From DATGMS01 sp035303945 (GTDB taxonomy: Bacteria > Bacteroidota > Bacteroidia > Cytophagales > Cyclobacteriaceae): a stretch of DNA of 64,000 nt. Positions 32,390 through 42,484 of the stretch are shown here, in pieces; the stretch's first letter is position 1, and every line of letters starts with the position of its first letter. Location: contig DATGQZ010000043.1 of assembly GCA_035303945.1 (NCBI GenBank), forward strand, positions 62,001 through 126,000, in the 5' to 3' direction. Under the pieces are notes generated by a model. It worked only from the letters and a program-made list of their open reading frames with translations. It was not told where the DNA came from and searched no databases. Made by a program: the position numbers and the translations under genes.

Positions 32390-34168
32390 TTAATCCCACC
32401 CTGGATTTTGTCCCAAGGCAGGATTGAAGAGCCGGTCTTGTTCGGGTATAGGATAGAGATAATGTTTCTCCTCCCAAACTCTCTGATGGTTCCAAAACCA
32501 TAGCAGTTCGCCATGATCCCCGTTGCTTAAAATCCTTGGATTGCTGCCCCCCACTTCTCCCACATTGACATATTCTACACCTGGCACTGTCACATCGGGG
32601 AGCGATGACTTATAAAATGCTACATCCAACTTGCCGTCATCATTAAGATCCAGGGGCTGATTGAGCGCGGGTACATAAATGCCTTTGAAGGTTTTTTCCA
32701 TCAAATCTCCTTTTCTCCAACGTACTAAATCATAAAAGCGAAAACCCTCCATTACCAGTTCTACGCCTCGTTCTCTTCTTACTTCCAACAATACAGGATC
32801 ACTGATGTTAGGAAAATAATTCTCTTGAAGATAGTTATCCACCTCTGCCGGCAATTGGTCAAGACCACCGTTGATTCCTCCCCGTTGTCTAAGCACTCCA
32901 ATTGTTTTGGCCCAATCTTCATTGGTTATTGATCCAAGTTCCGCTTTGGCTTCGGCATAGTTAAGTAACACTTCAGCATACCGAATGATCGGCACTGAGC
33001 TAGTGGTGAGCGTCCAGGTATCCTTCATCATATCATCCTGCACCCATTTTATCGGATGATAACCTGTATTACTATAGTCAAATTTCGGAGGTAAGACTAT
33101 TCTAGTGCCCCCACTCACTCTGGAATAATCTTCCATACGAATAGTTTGGCTCAATCGTCTGTCTCTATTTCTCACTTCATCTGCAAACACCATCGTCTGC
33201 CAGCCGGGGTTGTCCGTAAAAGGAGTTCCATCCGCCATCAGATATGTATTGACAAAGTCTCGGGTAAGGTTAAACCCTACTCCCGTAGTGGAGCTGGTAT
33301 AATGCCAGTTAGCTTCATGCATGACAGACAGCGATTCGTTGGCAACCCAGGCCAAGATTACTTCTCTGGAAACCGGTGACTCACTTATGAAAAGGTCTCT
33401 GTAGGATTGGTTCGCTCCAGATCCAGTATGGATGCCATAAACTCCACTGTCTATAACTGCCTTGGCGGCTTCAGCTGCAATAGTTAGCAGCCCATCCACT
33501 GTGCTGCCCAAATTGTAATTCGTATGATACTTCCTAAATGTACCTTCAAAGAGTGCTACCCGCGACAGGAAAGCGTAGGCAACATCTCTCGTGACCAAAC
33601 TCCTTGTAGGATCCGCTGCCGCTTTTAAATGGGCGGTGGCATAATTAAGATCAGCAATAACCGAATCTATTACCACTGTTCTTGAGTCTCTTCCCGCGTA
33701 TAACGCTGGATCATCCACGTCCATCGGCGTGCCAATCCATGGTACATCACCAAAACGCTTGACCTTTTCAAAATAAAACCAAGCCCTGAAAAATTTCGCT
33801 AAGCCCATATAATGTTGACGTACTTCTAGAGGAACGCTTTCGTTGTTGTTCTTTGCGATGAAGTGATTGATATTTCTCAACGCAGTCCAACTCCAGCCTG
33901 AGCTTTCGTTTGCTGAAAACGCACCCGGAGTTAAATACAAGGTTATATCTCTTCTTGAGCCATAATCAGATATATTATCACCGGTAAATATGTCTATCGG
34001 TGCAGGTAGTGCATTGTAAAAGGAAAGGCTATAAAGATCCAACCCTTTCTCGCTACCAAAAATTGGTCCCTCTCCCACGGCATCCCTAGGCACTTCTTCT
34101 AGAAAATCACCATTACACCCTAACAAAAAGCTTGATGCCAATACTATATATAATACTATCTTTCTCAT
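32390..34168 (-). CDS. SusD/RagB family surface glycan-binding lipoprotein
   Basis: The 592-residue lipoprotein has a lipobox LLGC (Cys18) in IVLYIVLASSFLLGCNGD. The N-terminal TPR-like helical part is visible in SGWSWTALRNINHFIAKNN and FFRAWFYFEKVKRFGDVPWIG, a SusD hallmark. The C-terminal half has YAEVLLNYAEAKAELG and EVRRERGVELVMEGFRFYDLVRW. It binds glycan at the cell surface and caps the SusC channel. It begins 10 bases after its susC partner and ends at a hairpin. Confidence 0.95.
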   Translation of the reverse strand: MRKIVLYIVLASSFLLGCNGDFLEEVPRDAVGEGPIFGSEKGLDLYSLSFYNALPAPIDIFTGDNISDYGSRRDITLYLTPGAFSANESSGWSWTALRNINHFIAKNNNESVPLEVRQHYMGLAKFFRAWFYFEKVKRFGDVPWIGTPMDVDDPALYAGRDSRTVVIDSVIADLNYATAHLKAAADPTRSLVTRDVAYAFLSRVALFEGTFRKYHTNYNLGSTVDGLLTIAAEAAKAVIDSGVYGIHTGSGANQSYRDLFISESPVSREVILAWVANESLSVMHEANWHYTSSTTGVGFNLTRDFVNTYLMADGTPFTDNPGWQTMVFADEVRNRDRRLSQTIRMEDYSRVSGGTRIVLPPKFDYSNTGYHPIKWVQDDMMKDTWTLTTSSVPIIRYAEVLLNYAEAKAELGSITNEDWAKTIGVLRQRGGINGGLDQLPAEVDNYLQENYFPNISDPVLLEVRRERGVELVMEGFRFYDLVRWRKGDLMEKTFKGIYVPALNQPLDLNDDGKLDVAFYKSSLPDVTVPGVEYVNVGEVGGSNPRILSNGDHGELLWFWNHQRVWEEKHYLYPIPEQDRLFNPALGQNPGWD

Positions 34169-34178
34169 GATGAATCAA

Positions 34179-37100
34179 TTAAAATGTTACGGATATCCCA
34201 ACGGTCACTGAACCAAGAATTGGATAGTTGTACCCATCTCCAGCATTGTAGGATGCTGAAGGTCGGACGACAGAATCCGAACGACGTATGTTTTCAGGAT
34301 CTATATCTTTTGTCCTTCGGTGGAGCGGAGACCAAGACCAGAGATTTTCACCACCCACAAATACTCGAGCTGCCTGAGCGGAAATTTTTGAACTGAGGTG
34401 TTTGGGTAGATTGTAGCCCAGCTGAAGGTTTTTCAGACGGACATACGCTACGTTCTGTACATATCTCGTTTGGGGAGCCAGGGCACTCCCCGGAACATCT
34501 GCTCCTAAACGGTTGTGGCCTCTATAGCGAGGAAAATAAGAATCGGGATTCTCTTCAGACCAAATGACACCTGGCTCGAGATGCCACAGCGGAATGGTAT
34601 TGTAGGTTCTATTGTACTGCCCCCAAAAAATAGACGCTCCAGCACTTGGATACCAATCCTGTTTGCCCACCCCTTGGAAGAAGATATTAAAGAAGAAGTT
34701 GTTCCAGTCCGCACTGATCATCGCACCATACGTGTAACGCGGAGAGGAATTCCCAATTATCTGTCTGTCTCCGGGATTGTCTAGCGTGTTGTCACCGGCG
34801 TTTACCTTCCCATCATTGTTCAGGTCTTTGAATTTTATGTCACCAGGCAAAAGAATTCTTCCATCTGACTGTCTGATAAAAGATTGATCTGCATGGGCTT
34901 CTATTTCGTCTATGGAGACAAAAAGCCCTTCCGTCACATATCCCCACATTTCTCCTAACGTTTGCCCTTCGTAGTAGTCCGTTAACCGTTTATCTGGGTT
35001 GTTGTACTTCAGTATTTTGGTAGTATTGTCAGCCAATGTTAAACGTACGGTATAATTGAGGAATTTATCACTTACGCTGAAATTGTCCCTCCAGGCGAGA
35101 GCCAACTCCCAACCTTTGGTCTCCAAGTCGGCATAATTACCCCTAGGAGGAGAGGCGCCAAATACTGCAGGAAGAGTTGGTCCTGTTGTAAACATATCGG
35201 TCGTCTTACGCACGTAGGCATCCGCGACTAGTTGTAGTTTATCTTCCACAAAGCCGATATCCACTCCAAAGTTTCTTGTAGTTGAAGTCTCCCAGGTTAG
35301 TCCAGAAGGCAATACGGCCGGCAAACTGGTATAGGAAGGTCTTGTTCCCCCTAACACTCTTGGATGTTGGGCAGTTACGCCATATAGCTCCTGAAATCTG
35401 TAAGACCCAATATTACCATTACCCAGCGAGCCATAGGATCCGCGAAACTTCAGATCGGACAGCACTTTCTCGGACAGATTCCACCAGTTTTCTTCAGTCA
35501 CTCTCCATCCCACAGAAATTGAAGGGAAGAAAGCAAATCTTTCATCGTTCGGAAACTTGGATGAGCCATCATATCTTCCATTGACTTCCACCAGATAACG
35601 ATCATCAAATATGTAGTTAAGGCGGAAAAAACTGCCGAAAGTTTTCCATTTTTCATATCCTCCCTGCATGTTGAGATTTTCCCCGATTGCCAGATTCAAA
35701 TCTTGGGCATCAGGAAAAAGCAATCCATCCCGACGGGCCAGCATACGTTTAAATTCAGATTCTTCGTAGTTGAGACCGGCCATCAATTTAAGATAGTGCC
35801 TGGTGTTAAAGGTCTCCTCATATTCGCCGTAAAGATTAGCAGCAATATAATTTACTTTAGTGGATTCGTTTGTCAGATCGTTTTTGTTAGCCCCAAGCCA
35901 TTCAATCACGCCTGGTTTAACACTATAGGGAACCGGCACACGGGTGATTTGATCTTCACTTCCGGTGTAAGTGTAGGTAAAATCACTGTTGATCCTAAGC
36001 TTGTTTTCCAAAAAAGTTGCTGTCATTCCCGTTGTATTTCTGAAGCGGTTGACCTTTTCATCCATCGCATTCTTACCATACCAAAAGTCACCGATACCGT
36101 AGGCTGCCGAATAAGTCAAAGTTCCGTCAGGATTGTGCAAAGGCGACATCGGAAAATGTTCTAAGGCTATCATGGCCCAAGGTCCAACCTCCTCACCTGC
36201 TCCGTCTATGGGGTAATGATACATTCTTCTCGAAAACTCGAAATTATTGTTAACCTGCAACCATGGAAGCACCTGAGCAGATCCTTGTGCTCTGATGTTA
36301 CCGGTTTTAAAATCATCTGAATTGTACCTGAATAGACCTTCCTGGAAAAAGTACCTGCCAGATAAATAAAAAGAAGTTTTATCTGAAGCGCCCGAGAAGG
36401 ATAGATTATGCTCATAGGTTGACATGGAGTTTTTCTGCAATTCCTTATACCAATTGGTATTTTCATAATATACATACTCCCCCGTGACGGGATCGATGTC
36501 CACTTTGGGCAAGCTGGGATCCTCAGATCGACGCTTCAACTCGGCCAAATATTCTTGTGAAAAGCGAACAGTTTTGTTGATGCCTAACGGTGGGGTTGCA
36601 TAGTCGGTACGACCAAGATGGGCTTCATTAAACATTTTGGCAAAAGTGTACCCATCTGTCACATGATTAAAGGTCGTTGTGGGACTTTTGACACTATAGT
36701 TGGTAGAATAAGTGATTTGCATTCTGTCTTTGGAAGCACGCTTAGTGGTTATCAGGACCACACCAAACGCACCTCGAGCACCATAAATAGAAGCAGAAGC
36801 AGCGTCCTTAAGCACAGAAATGCTCTCTATGTCGTTCGGATTAACCATACTGGGATCACCTTCCACGCCATCAATTAAAACCAATGCCTCACCGCCTGCT
36901 CCTATGGAAGTAGCCCCTCGAATATTTATTGCAGGAGCACCAGATGGATTGCCGTCCATGGGTCTTATATTGACATTGGGCATTACCCCTTGTAGTCCTT
37001 GATTGAGATTATTAATAGGACGATTTTCAAACATTTCTGCTGAAACCTGATCCACGGCCCCCGTCAAATTGGCTCTTTTCTGCGTACCATATCCCACTAC

Positions 37101-37487
37101 AACTACCTCTTCTAAAGACGCTATATCGGGTTTTAGACTGATATTTACTTCTGTTCTGTTACCGATGGCTACGCGCTCGGGTTCGTAACCGATGAAGGAG
37201 AAAACTAAAGTGGCACCTTCTGGAACCGTAATGGTATACCGGCCGTCTAAGTCGCTTACCGTTCCCGATGTCGTTCCTTCGACGGTCACCGTCACACCAG
37301 GCAAGGGCTCTCCGCTTTCGTTTAGCACCTGACCTTTGACAGTGATGTCTGCGTGGTAGTTGAGCAGTCCTATGCTGCTTTCACCTGCTGCTCCCCGTAC
37401 ATGGCAAGGCAGGAATAGTAGAGCCAATAAGGCATAGCGCACCAAGCCTATCCTTATTGTTCCCAACGATAGTAAATCTTTTTTCAT
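34179..37487 (-). CDS. SusC/RagA family TonB-linked outer membrane transporter (second copy in locus)
   Basis: The ATG at 37487 (MKKDLLSLG) is preferred to the in-frame 37550, which would add a polar extension. The 1102-residue receptor has a signal sequence, a CarboxypepD_reg-like domain (VTVKGQVLNESGEPLPGVTV, residues about 50-120), a TonB box and plug (ASLEEVVVVGYGTQKR, then NIRGATSIGAGGEALVLIDGVEG) and a long barrel ending in SVTVGISVTF. It imports oligosaccharides with TonB energy and the SusD partner. It lies 94 bases downstream of the first SusD gene. Confidence 0.95.
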   Translation of the reverse strand: MKKDLLSLGTIRIGLVRYALLALLFLPCHVRGAAGESSIGLLNYHADITVKGQVLNESGEPLPGVTVTVEGTTSGTVSDLDGRYTITVPEGATLVFSFIGYEPERVAIGNRTEVNISLKPDIASLEEVVVVGYGTQKRANLTGAVDQVSAEMFENRPINNLNQGLQGVMPNVNIRPMDGNPSGAPAINIRGATSIGAGGEALVLIDGVEGDPSMVNPNDIESISVLKDAASASIYGARGAFGVVLITTKRASKDRMQITYSTNYSVKSPTTTFNHVTDGYTFAKMFNEAHLGRTDYATPPLGINKTVRFSQEYLAELKRRSEDPSLPKVDIDPVTGEYVYYENTNWYKELQKNSMSTYEHNLSFSGASDKTSFYLSGRYFFQEGLFRYNSDDFKTGNIRAQGSAQVLPWLQVNNNFEFSRRMYHYPIDGAGEEVGPWAMIALEHFPMSPLHNPDGTLTYSAAYGIGDFWYGKNAMDEKVNRFRNTTGMTATFLENKLRINSDFTYTYTGSEDQITRVPVPYSVKPGVIEWLGANKNDLTNESTKVNYIAANLYGEYEETFNTRHYLKLMAGLNYEESEFKRMLARRDGLLFPDAQDLNLAIGENLNMQGGYEKWKTFGSFFRLNYIFDDRYLVEVNGRYDGSSKFPNDERFAFFPSISVGWRVTEENWWNLSEKVLSDLKFRGSYGSLGNGNIGSYRFQELYGVTAQHPRVLGGTRPSYTSLPAVLPSGLTWETSTTRNFGVDIGFVEDKLQLVADAYVRKTTDMFTTGPTLPAVFGASPPRGNYADLETKGWELALAWRDNFSVSDKFLNYTVRLTLADNTTKILKYNNPDKRLTDYYEGQTLGEMWGYVTEGLFVSIDEIEAHADQSFIRQSDGRILLPGDIKFKDLNNDGKVNAGDNTLDNPGDRQIIGNSSPRYTYGAMISADWNNFFFNIFFQGVGKQDWYPSAGASIFWGQYNRTYNTIPLWHLEPGVIWSEENPDSYFPRYRGHNRLGADVPGSALAPQTRYVQNVAYVRLKNLQLGYNLPKHLSSKISAQAARVFVGGENLWSWSPLHRRTKDIDPENIRRSDSVVRPSASYNAGDGYNYPILGSVTVGISVTF

Positions 37488-37581
37488 AGTTGTTCCATTA
37501 TGTATTGAAAAGGTAAAGCTTTTGAAATAATTTAAGGCATGATTGGCCACAAAAGATGGCGACCAAGCATGCCCACCTAAA

Positions 37582-39084
37582 TCACTTTTTATCCCACCAT
37601 ACTTTGCTCATATAAGAGTCTCCGTGCGAGAGCCTAACTGCGGCCTCATTATAGGCATCTGTGTTTCTAAAGCGTTCGCTGCCAGAATACACAGCCCTCC
37701 TAGGGATGGTTCCTTCTGTGACCCCTTGGTTCGGGCCAGGAGTCAGCTGTGGATAGCCAGTCCTTCGCCACTCCGCGTAGGCTTCATAATGCCTCATAAA
37801 GAGGCTGATCCATTTTTGGTTCATGATCTGCTCAAGCTGCTCTTCAGGGGAGCCTGTCAAGCTGCCTTCACGCTCCAAATAGGCCTGTACTTCATCTGCA
37901 GGAATTTTATACGGATCCACTTCCATGGCTGCCCGGATCCCCTCTTGATAGAATTCTTCTGCGGACGCGGGGCTCATTCCAGCCCATCCCAAAAGTGCAG
38001 CTTCTGCTTTGTAGAAGCAGAGATCTGAATAAGTCATAATTAAATATGGGAAAGTATACTTCCGGTCATTGTAGATGGCAATAGCACCATAAGAATAATC
38101 ATCCCGATTGATGGTAACATTTTGCCCTAATGCAACACCTAAGCCTCTGTAAATAGGATTGCCCGCCTTTTTGGAAGTTTCGGTAGGTTCAGCAATTTTA
38201 GGAAGTCTCGGGTCTTGCTTGTCCAGCAACATGCTGATAAATGGCTCTGCCAACTGGTTCAATTCTTTACTGCTGTTATATCCACTTATGACAGGATGAT
38301 AACCTAACGCAAATCCGTCCTGGGGATTGGTTGGCATGGCCGCATTATCCGCGTTACTCTGGAATATCGGTCCCTGCAAAGCTTCCTCCACAGTTCGACG
38401 AGATAGTTCGGGATCGACATAGCGCATCCTAAAGCCCATCCTAAGCTTCAGCATATTGCCAAATTTCCTCCAAGACTCTACATTCCCCTTGTAAAGCAGA
38501 TCCGCATTACCGTAAGATAAATCAGAAGCATTGAGATCGCTCATGGCCTTATTCAGATCCACCAACAGAGACTTGTAGATATCCTCTTGCCGATCGTATT
38601 GGGGGGTAAGAATCATCTCCGTTTCCAGCAAGCCTGTCTGGGAATAGGGTATATCTCCCCAAAAATCTGTCATCCGTTGCCAGATATAGATTTCATTGAT
38701 TTTTGCAATGGCAAGTTTGGTCCTTCCAGCCGGATCGTTCTCACTGCCTTTCAATAAGCGATTGCGAATCTGCGCCAGGTTGTGAATATAGTTGTAGTGG
38801 TTGGCCCATAGCCTGGTTTCATATATGTCCCTATCTTCAAGATATTGGGAAGGCGCGGACAAAGATCCGCTTGCCCATTGTTGAATCCAAGAACCTGTCT
38901 GCCACCAATTGGCACCCTCTACCAATAAGCCATTCAGTTGAACGTTTGACAATACATATTCCGGCGGTACAGCGGCAGGTTGGGTAGGTGAGATATTAAG
39001 CTCTTCGAAGTCTTCTGTGCAACTCCACAGCGTCGCAAATCCAGCGATCAAAAAGGCTTTTCGTAGTATATGGTATGCTTTCAT
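37582..39084 (-). CDS. SusD-like lipoprotein of the SusD_2 subfamily
   Basis: The ATG at 39084 gives a lipoprotein signal ending LWSC (Cys22). The 500-residue product shows SusD_2-type features (ISPTQPAAVPPEYVLSNVQL, YNYIHNLAQIRNRLLKGSE and IWQRMTDFWGDIPYSQTG) with C-terminal LIMTYSDLCFYKAEAALLGW and WRRTGYPQLTPGP. This branch differs from the classic SusD of the second pair and is often linked to peptide or non-starch ligands. It follows susC by about 48 bases and precedes the second susC. Confidence 0.92.
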   Translation of the reverse strand: MKAYHILRKAFLIAGFATLWSCTEDFEELNISPTQPAAVPPEYVLSNVQLNGLLVEGANWWQTGSWIQQWASGSLSAPSQYLEDRDIYETRLWANHYNYIHNLAQIRNRLLKGSENDPAGRTKLAIAKINEIYIWQRMTDFWGDIPYSQTGLLETEMILTPQYDRQEDIYKSLLVDLNKAMSDLNASDLSYGNADLLYKGNVESWRKFGNMLKLRMGFRMRYVDPELSRRTVEEALQGPIFQSNADNAAMPTNPQDGFALGYHPVISGYNSSKELNQLAEPFISMLLDKQDPRLPKIAEPTETSKKAGNPIYRGLGVALGQNVTINRDDYSYGAIAIYNDRKYTFPYLIMTYSDLCFYKAEAALLGWAGMSPASAEEFYQEGIRAAMEVDPYKIPADEVQAYLEREGSLTGSPEEQLEQIMNQKWISLFMRHYEAYAEWRRTGYPQLTPGPNQGVTEGTIPRRAVYSGSERFRNTDAYNEAAVRLSHGDSYMSKVWWDKK

Positions 39085-39132
39085 TTTTCTTCTGCTTAGT
39101 TTTATTAATTTTCGATTAGGCAAAAAAACAGC

Positions 39133-42100
39133 TTAAAACCTTACATTAAGGTCAACCCCAAAGGTTTTCATCATAGGTAATGAATGACCTTCCATACCCA
39201 TAGTGCCGGTGTTGATATTTACAGACGAATTTTCGGGAGAGAAACCATCGGTATGGCGTTCTATATAACCTAAATTTCTTCCATATACGGCAATGGAAGC
39301 TCCTGAAATATATTTTTGACTGGCGAGCCACTTGCTGGGTAACTGGTAAGTAAGACGTACATCACGAATCGCGACATAGCTCGCATCATAGATAAATTCC
39401 TCAGCTACGGCAAATCCTTTATCCGGAGCCACCCGGTTCCAAAATGCCTGAGCAGTGGTAGTTACATCATTCTTCACGCCGGTACTTACCCACTCACCAT
39501 TTTCTTCGACTGCTTTAACACCATCAACCAACAGCCCACCTTCTCTGCCCTCTAAAGTTCTCTTAGAGGTACCGTAAGCGGCTTCTTGCACCCTTCCTTG
39601 AGAGAATATGATACCCCCTCGCCTAATGTCAATCAAGGCGCTTAAAGAAAGATTTTTATAGAAGAAACTGTTGGAAAATCCTCCAGTCCATTTCGGATTG
39701 GCATTACCTAGTTCCATCGTGGTGATGGATTTTACAATAGGCAGACCATTAGAGTCTATCAATTTGTTTCCCTGCTCATCCCTTGCATAGGCATAGTCGG
39801 CGGCATTGACCACACCATAGGGCTTCCCTGGAACCGCTGTAATTCGCACGTTTCGATCAGAGCCAACTTGAAACTCACTCACCCCCTCAATCAATTCCAA
39901 AACCTTGTTTTTATTGGCAGCTAGATTAAAACTTGATTCCCATCTAAAACCGTTGCTTAGATTGATGGGTGTACCAGATATCAAAAGCTCCACACCTTTA
40001 TTTTCAATTTCTCCGGAATTGGTAAGGAATGTACTATAGCCGGTAGATTCGGCAATCGTAATAGGGAGAATTTGGTTGTTGGTTACCGAATGATAATAGG
40101 TCGCATCCACCAACAGCCGGTTTTTAAAAAAGCGCAGCTCAGCCCCCAATTCATAGGAAGTCTTCAATTCATTTTTCAAGTTGGGATCCGTAATTACACT
40201 CGTGTAGCCCGCCAAGGGTTGATTTTGGAAGGTATTGGCGTTTAAGCTGAAATAGCCTACCGTGTTATAGGGGTCACCGGAACGACCAGCCTGTGCCCAT
40301 GAACCCCTGATCTTGGCATAATCCAAAAATGAACCTTCTACATGAAACGCGTCGGTAAGTACAGCACTCAGACCGACGGAAGGATAGAAGAAGGAGTTGT
40401 TTTGGACAGGTAAGGTGGACGACCAATCGTTTCGGGCTGTGACATCTAAAAAGTAGATATTCTTGAAACCGATGTTGGCTGCACCATATACCGAGTTAAT
40501 ATCATATTCGGAGACGCTGATGCTAGGAACATTTAGAAGAGTTCGGCCAATTACATACAAGCCGGGGATCGTTAATTGGGAACCTGAATTGCCTGTCAAG
40601 CGGTAGCGGTTCTTTTGACTGTTAGCACCTGCATTTAAGAAAAAGGAGAACTCACCCAAATCTTTACTGGCCGTCAACAAAACATCGGCATTTTCTACTT
40701 TGTTGTAAACATTGTTTTCAAAAACATTGCCCTGCTGTGATATCCTTGTCCCTACAGCATTCCAGCCATATTGCCTTTCGTAAAAGAAGTCGGTGCCATA
40801 ACGTCCTTGTATGCTGAGGCCCTCCGCCAATTTATAACTCACCTTAACATAACCGATCATCCGATCCCGCTGATCTTCATTATGGCTGTTGTTAATGGTC
40901 CAGAAAGGGTTGGAAGTCACTGAGTTGCTCTCAAAGATTTTCTCTCCACCTACAAAAAATCCGTTGCCGCCAAGGTCCCGTGAATGCTGAATGTCTTTAG
41001 CAGTGTATTCATACCTCCTCAATCCGTCCATGCTTAAGCTTCTGGGGATGTATAGGAAACGGTACACTGCATTTTGCCCATCATCACCCAAATATGGACG
41101 GTTGTTTACATCCTGGCGAATATAATTGACCTTGACATCCACATTAAGCCCTTTGGCAATATCGGACGCCACCTTAACATTTATGGCATTGCGGTTAAGG
41201 GTATTGGTGGGGACAAAGCCATCATTGTAGGTATTGGTAAAGGATACATAATAAGTTGTCTTTTCACCTCCCCCATCAATACTGATGGTATTCATGTACA
41301 TCTTTTCCTTTTGGAAGAAGGCATCATAAGGATTGTCAATAGGAGAATATCTCGTGGTGTCACCCCACATATCTTCTATTAATTGACCCTCCATCTTCGG
41401 CCCCCAACTTCCACGGCTAGTAGGATTTCGGCCTCCGCTTAATTTGGGAATACCGCCAGTCAAGCTTGGATCGTATGGTACTACAGAACCATCAGCATTT
41501 CGATAGAAGGTAAACTGCCCATTAAATCCTTGACCATAAACATTCTGATAATCAGGCTCTACCAAGGCCGAGCCTACAGAAAAACTTCCGCTATATTGAA
41601 TATTGGTTTTTCTGTTTTTACCTCCTGATTTTGTCGTGATCAAGATAACGCCATTTGCTCCCAGTTGTCCATAAAGCGCAGCGCCGTTGGGCCCCTTCAG
41701 CACAGTGACGGATTCAATATCGTTTGGATTGATATTGGAAATACCGTCGCCTCCATCTACGCCTGTGGCAAATGTCTGTGATCCTAAGCTCCTTCTATTC
41801 GAGTTGTCAATGGGCACACCATCAATAACATATAAAGGCTGGGAATTGCCCGACAAAGATGAATTTCCCCTGATGACCACCCGCGAAGATCCAGACATGC
41901 CTGAAGCAGCGGTGGTAACCTGTACACCCGCAATTTTTGCCGATAATGCTGTTCCCAAATTGGTTTCTCTGGCATTAAGTAAATCATCACCTTTGAGTTC
42001 CCCAGTAGCATAGGTAAGTGCTTTTTTGTCTCTTTGGATACCTAAGGCCGTAACTACCACCTCATCCAAAGAGGCAGTATCTTCAATTAATACTACATCG

Positions 42101-42432
42101 ATCACGGACTTACCGCCCACTTCAATACTTTGGCTGACAAAACCAATAAATGAAAACACCAAAGTGCTTCCTTCAGGAACCGACAAGGTGTATTCGCCAT
42201 TTAAATCTGTAGCGGTACCGATAGCAGTTCCTGGTACCGATACAGTGACACCTGGCATGGGACTTCCATTTTCTTCCGTCACTCTCCCTTTGACGGTAAC
42301 GTCAGCTTGTGTAGTGGAAATGTGCCCATTACTTTCTGCCTTTGCTGATGCAATATGTACTATCAACAATAGGAATACAATGAGTAATGAGCGGAGCGGT
42401 ATACTCCAAGAATTGTAAAAGTTTGTTTTCAT
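39133..42432 (-). CDS. SusC/RagA family TonB-linked outer membrane transporter (first copy in locus)
   Basis: The ATG at 42432 (MKTNFYNSWS) gives a product of about 1099 residues. The CarboxypepD_reg-like domain (VTVKGRVTEENGSPMPGVTV) is followed by the TonB box ASLDEVVVTALGIQRD and plug motifs VVIRGNSSLSGNSQPLYVIDG and NPNDIESVTVLKGPNGAALYG. The barrel ends KTFGVDLNVRF. The ALGIQR variant of the TonB box is typical of receptors paired with SusD_2 proteins. It is 52 bases downstream of the amidohydrolase gene. Confidence 0.95.
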   Translation of the reverse strand: MKTNFYNSWSIPLRSLLIVFLLLIVHIASAKAESNGHISTTQADVTVKGRVTEENGSPMPGVTVSVPGTAIGTATDLNGEYTLSVPEGSTLVFSFIGFVSQSIEVGGKSVIDVVLIEDTASLDEVVVTALGIQRDKKALTYATGELKGDDLLNARETNLGTALSAKIAGVQVTTAASGMSGSSRVVIRGNSSLSGNSQPLYVIDGVPIDNSNRRSLGSQTFATGVDGGDGISNINPNDIESVTVLKGPNGAALYGQLGANGVILITTKSGGKNRKTNIQYSGSFSVGSALVEPDYQNVYGQGFNGQFTFYRNADGSVVPYDPSLTGGIPKLSGGRNPTSRGSWGPKMEGQLIEDMWGDTTRYSPIDNPYDAFFQKEKMYMNTISIDGGGEKTTYYVSFTNTYNDGFVPTNTLNRNAINVKVASDIAKGLNVDVKVNYIRQDVNNRPYLGDDGQNAVYRFLYIPRSLSMDGLRRYEYTAKDIQHSRDLGGNGFFVGGEKIFESNSVTSNPFWTINNSHNEDQRDRMIGYVKVSYKLAEGLSIQGRYGTDFFYERQYGWNAVGTRISQQGNVFENNVYNKVENADVLLTASKDLGEFSFFLNAGANSQKNRYRLTGNSGSQLTIPGLYVIGRTLLNVPSISVSEYDINSVYGAANIGFKNIYFLDVTARNDWSSTLPVQNNSFFYPSVGLSAVLTDAFHVEGSFLDYAKIRGSWAQAGRSGDPYNTVGYFSLNANTFQNQPLAGYTSVITDPNLKNELKTSYELGAELRFFKNRLLVDATYYHSVTNNQILPITIAESTGYSTFLTNSGEIENKGVELLISGTPINLSNGFRWESSFNLAANKNKVLELIEGVSEFQVGSDRNVRITAVPGKPYGVVNAADYAYARDEQGNKLIDSNGLPIVKSITTMELGNANPKWTGGFSNSFFYKNLSLSALIDIRRGGIIFSQGRVQEAAYGTSKRTLEGREGGLLVDGVKAVEENGEWVSTGVKNDVTTTAQAFWNRVAPDKGFAVAEEFIYDASYVAIRDVRLTYQLPSKWLASQKYISGASIAVYGRNLGYIERHTDGFSPENSSVNINTGTMGMEGHSLPMMKTFGVDLNVRF

Positions 42433-42484
42433 AGAGGTTATCAATTAACATTGTGTGATGGTGATTGCGAGAAGCAGGTTACAA

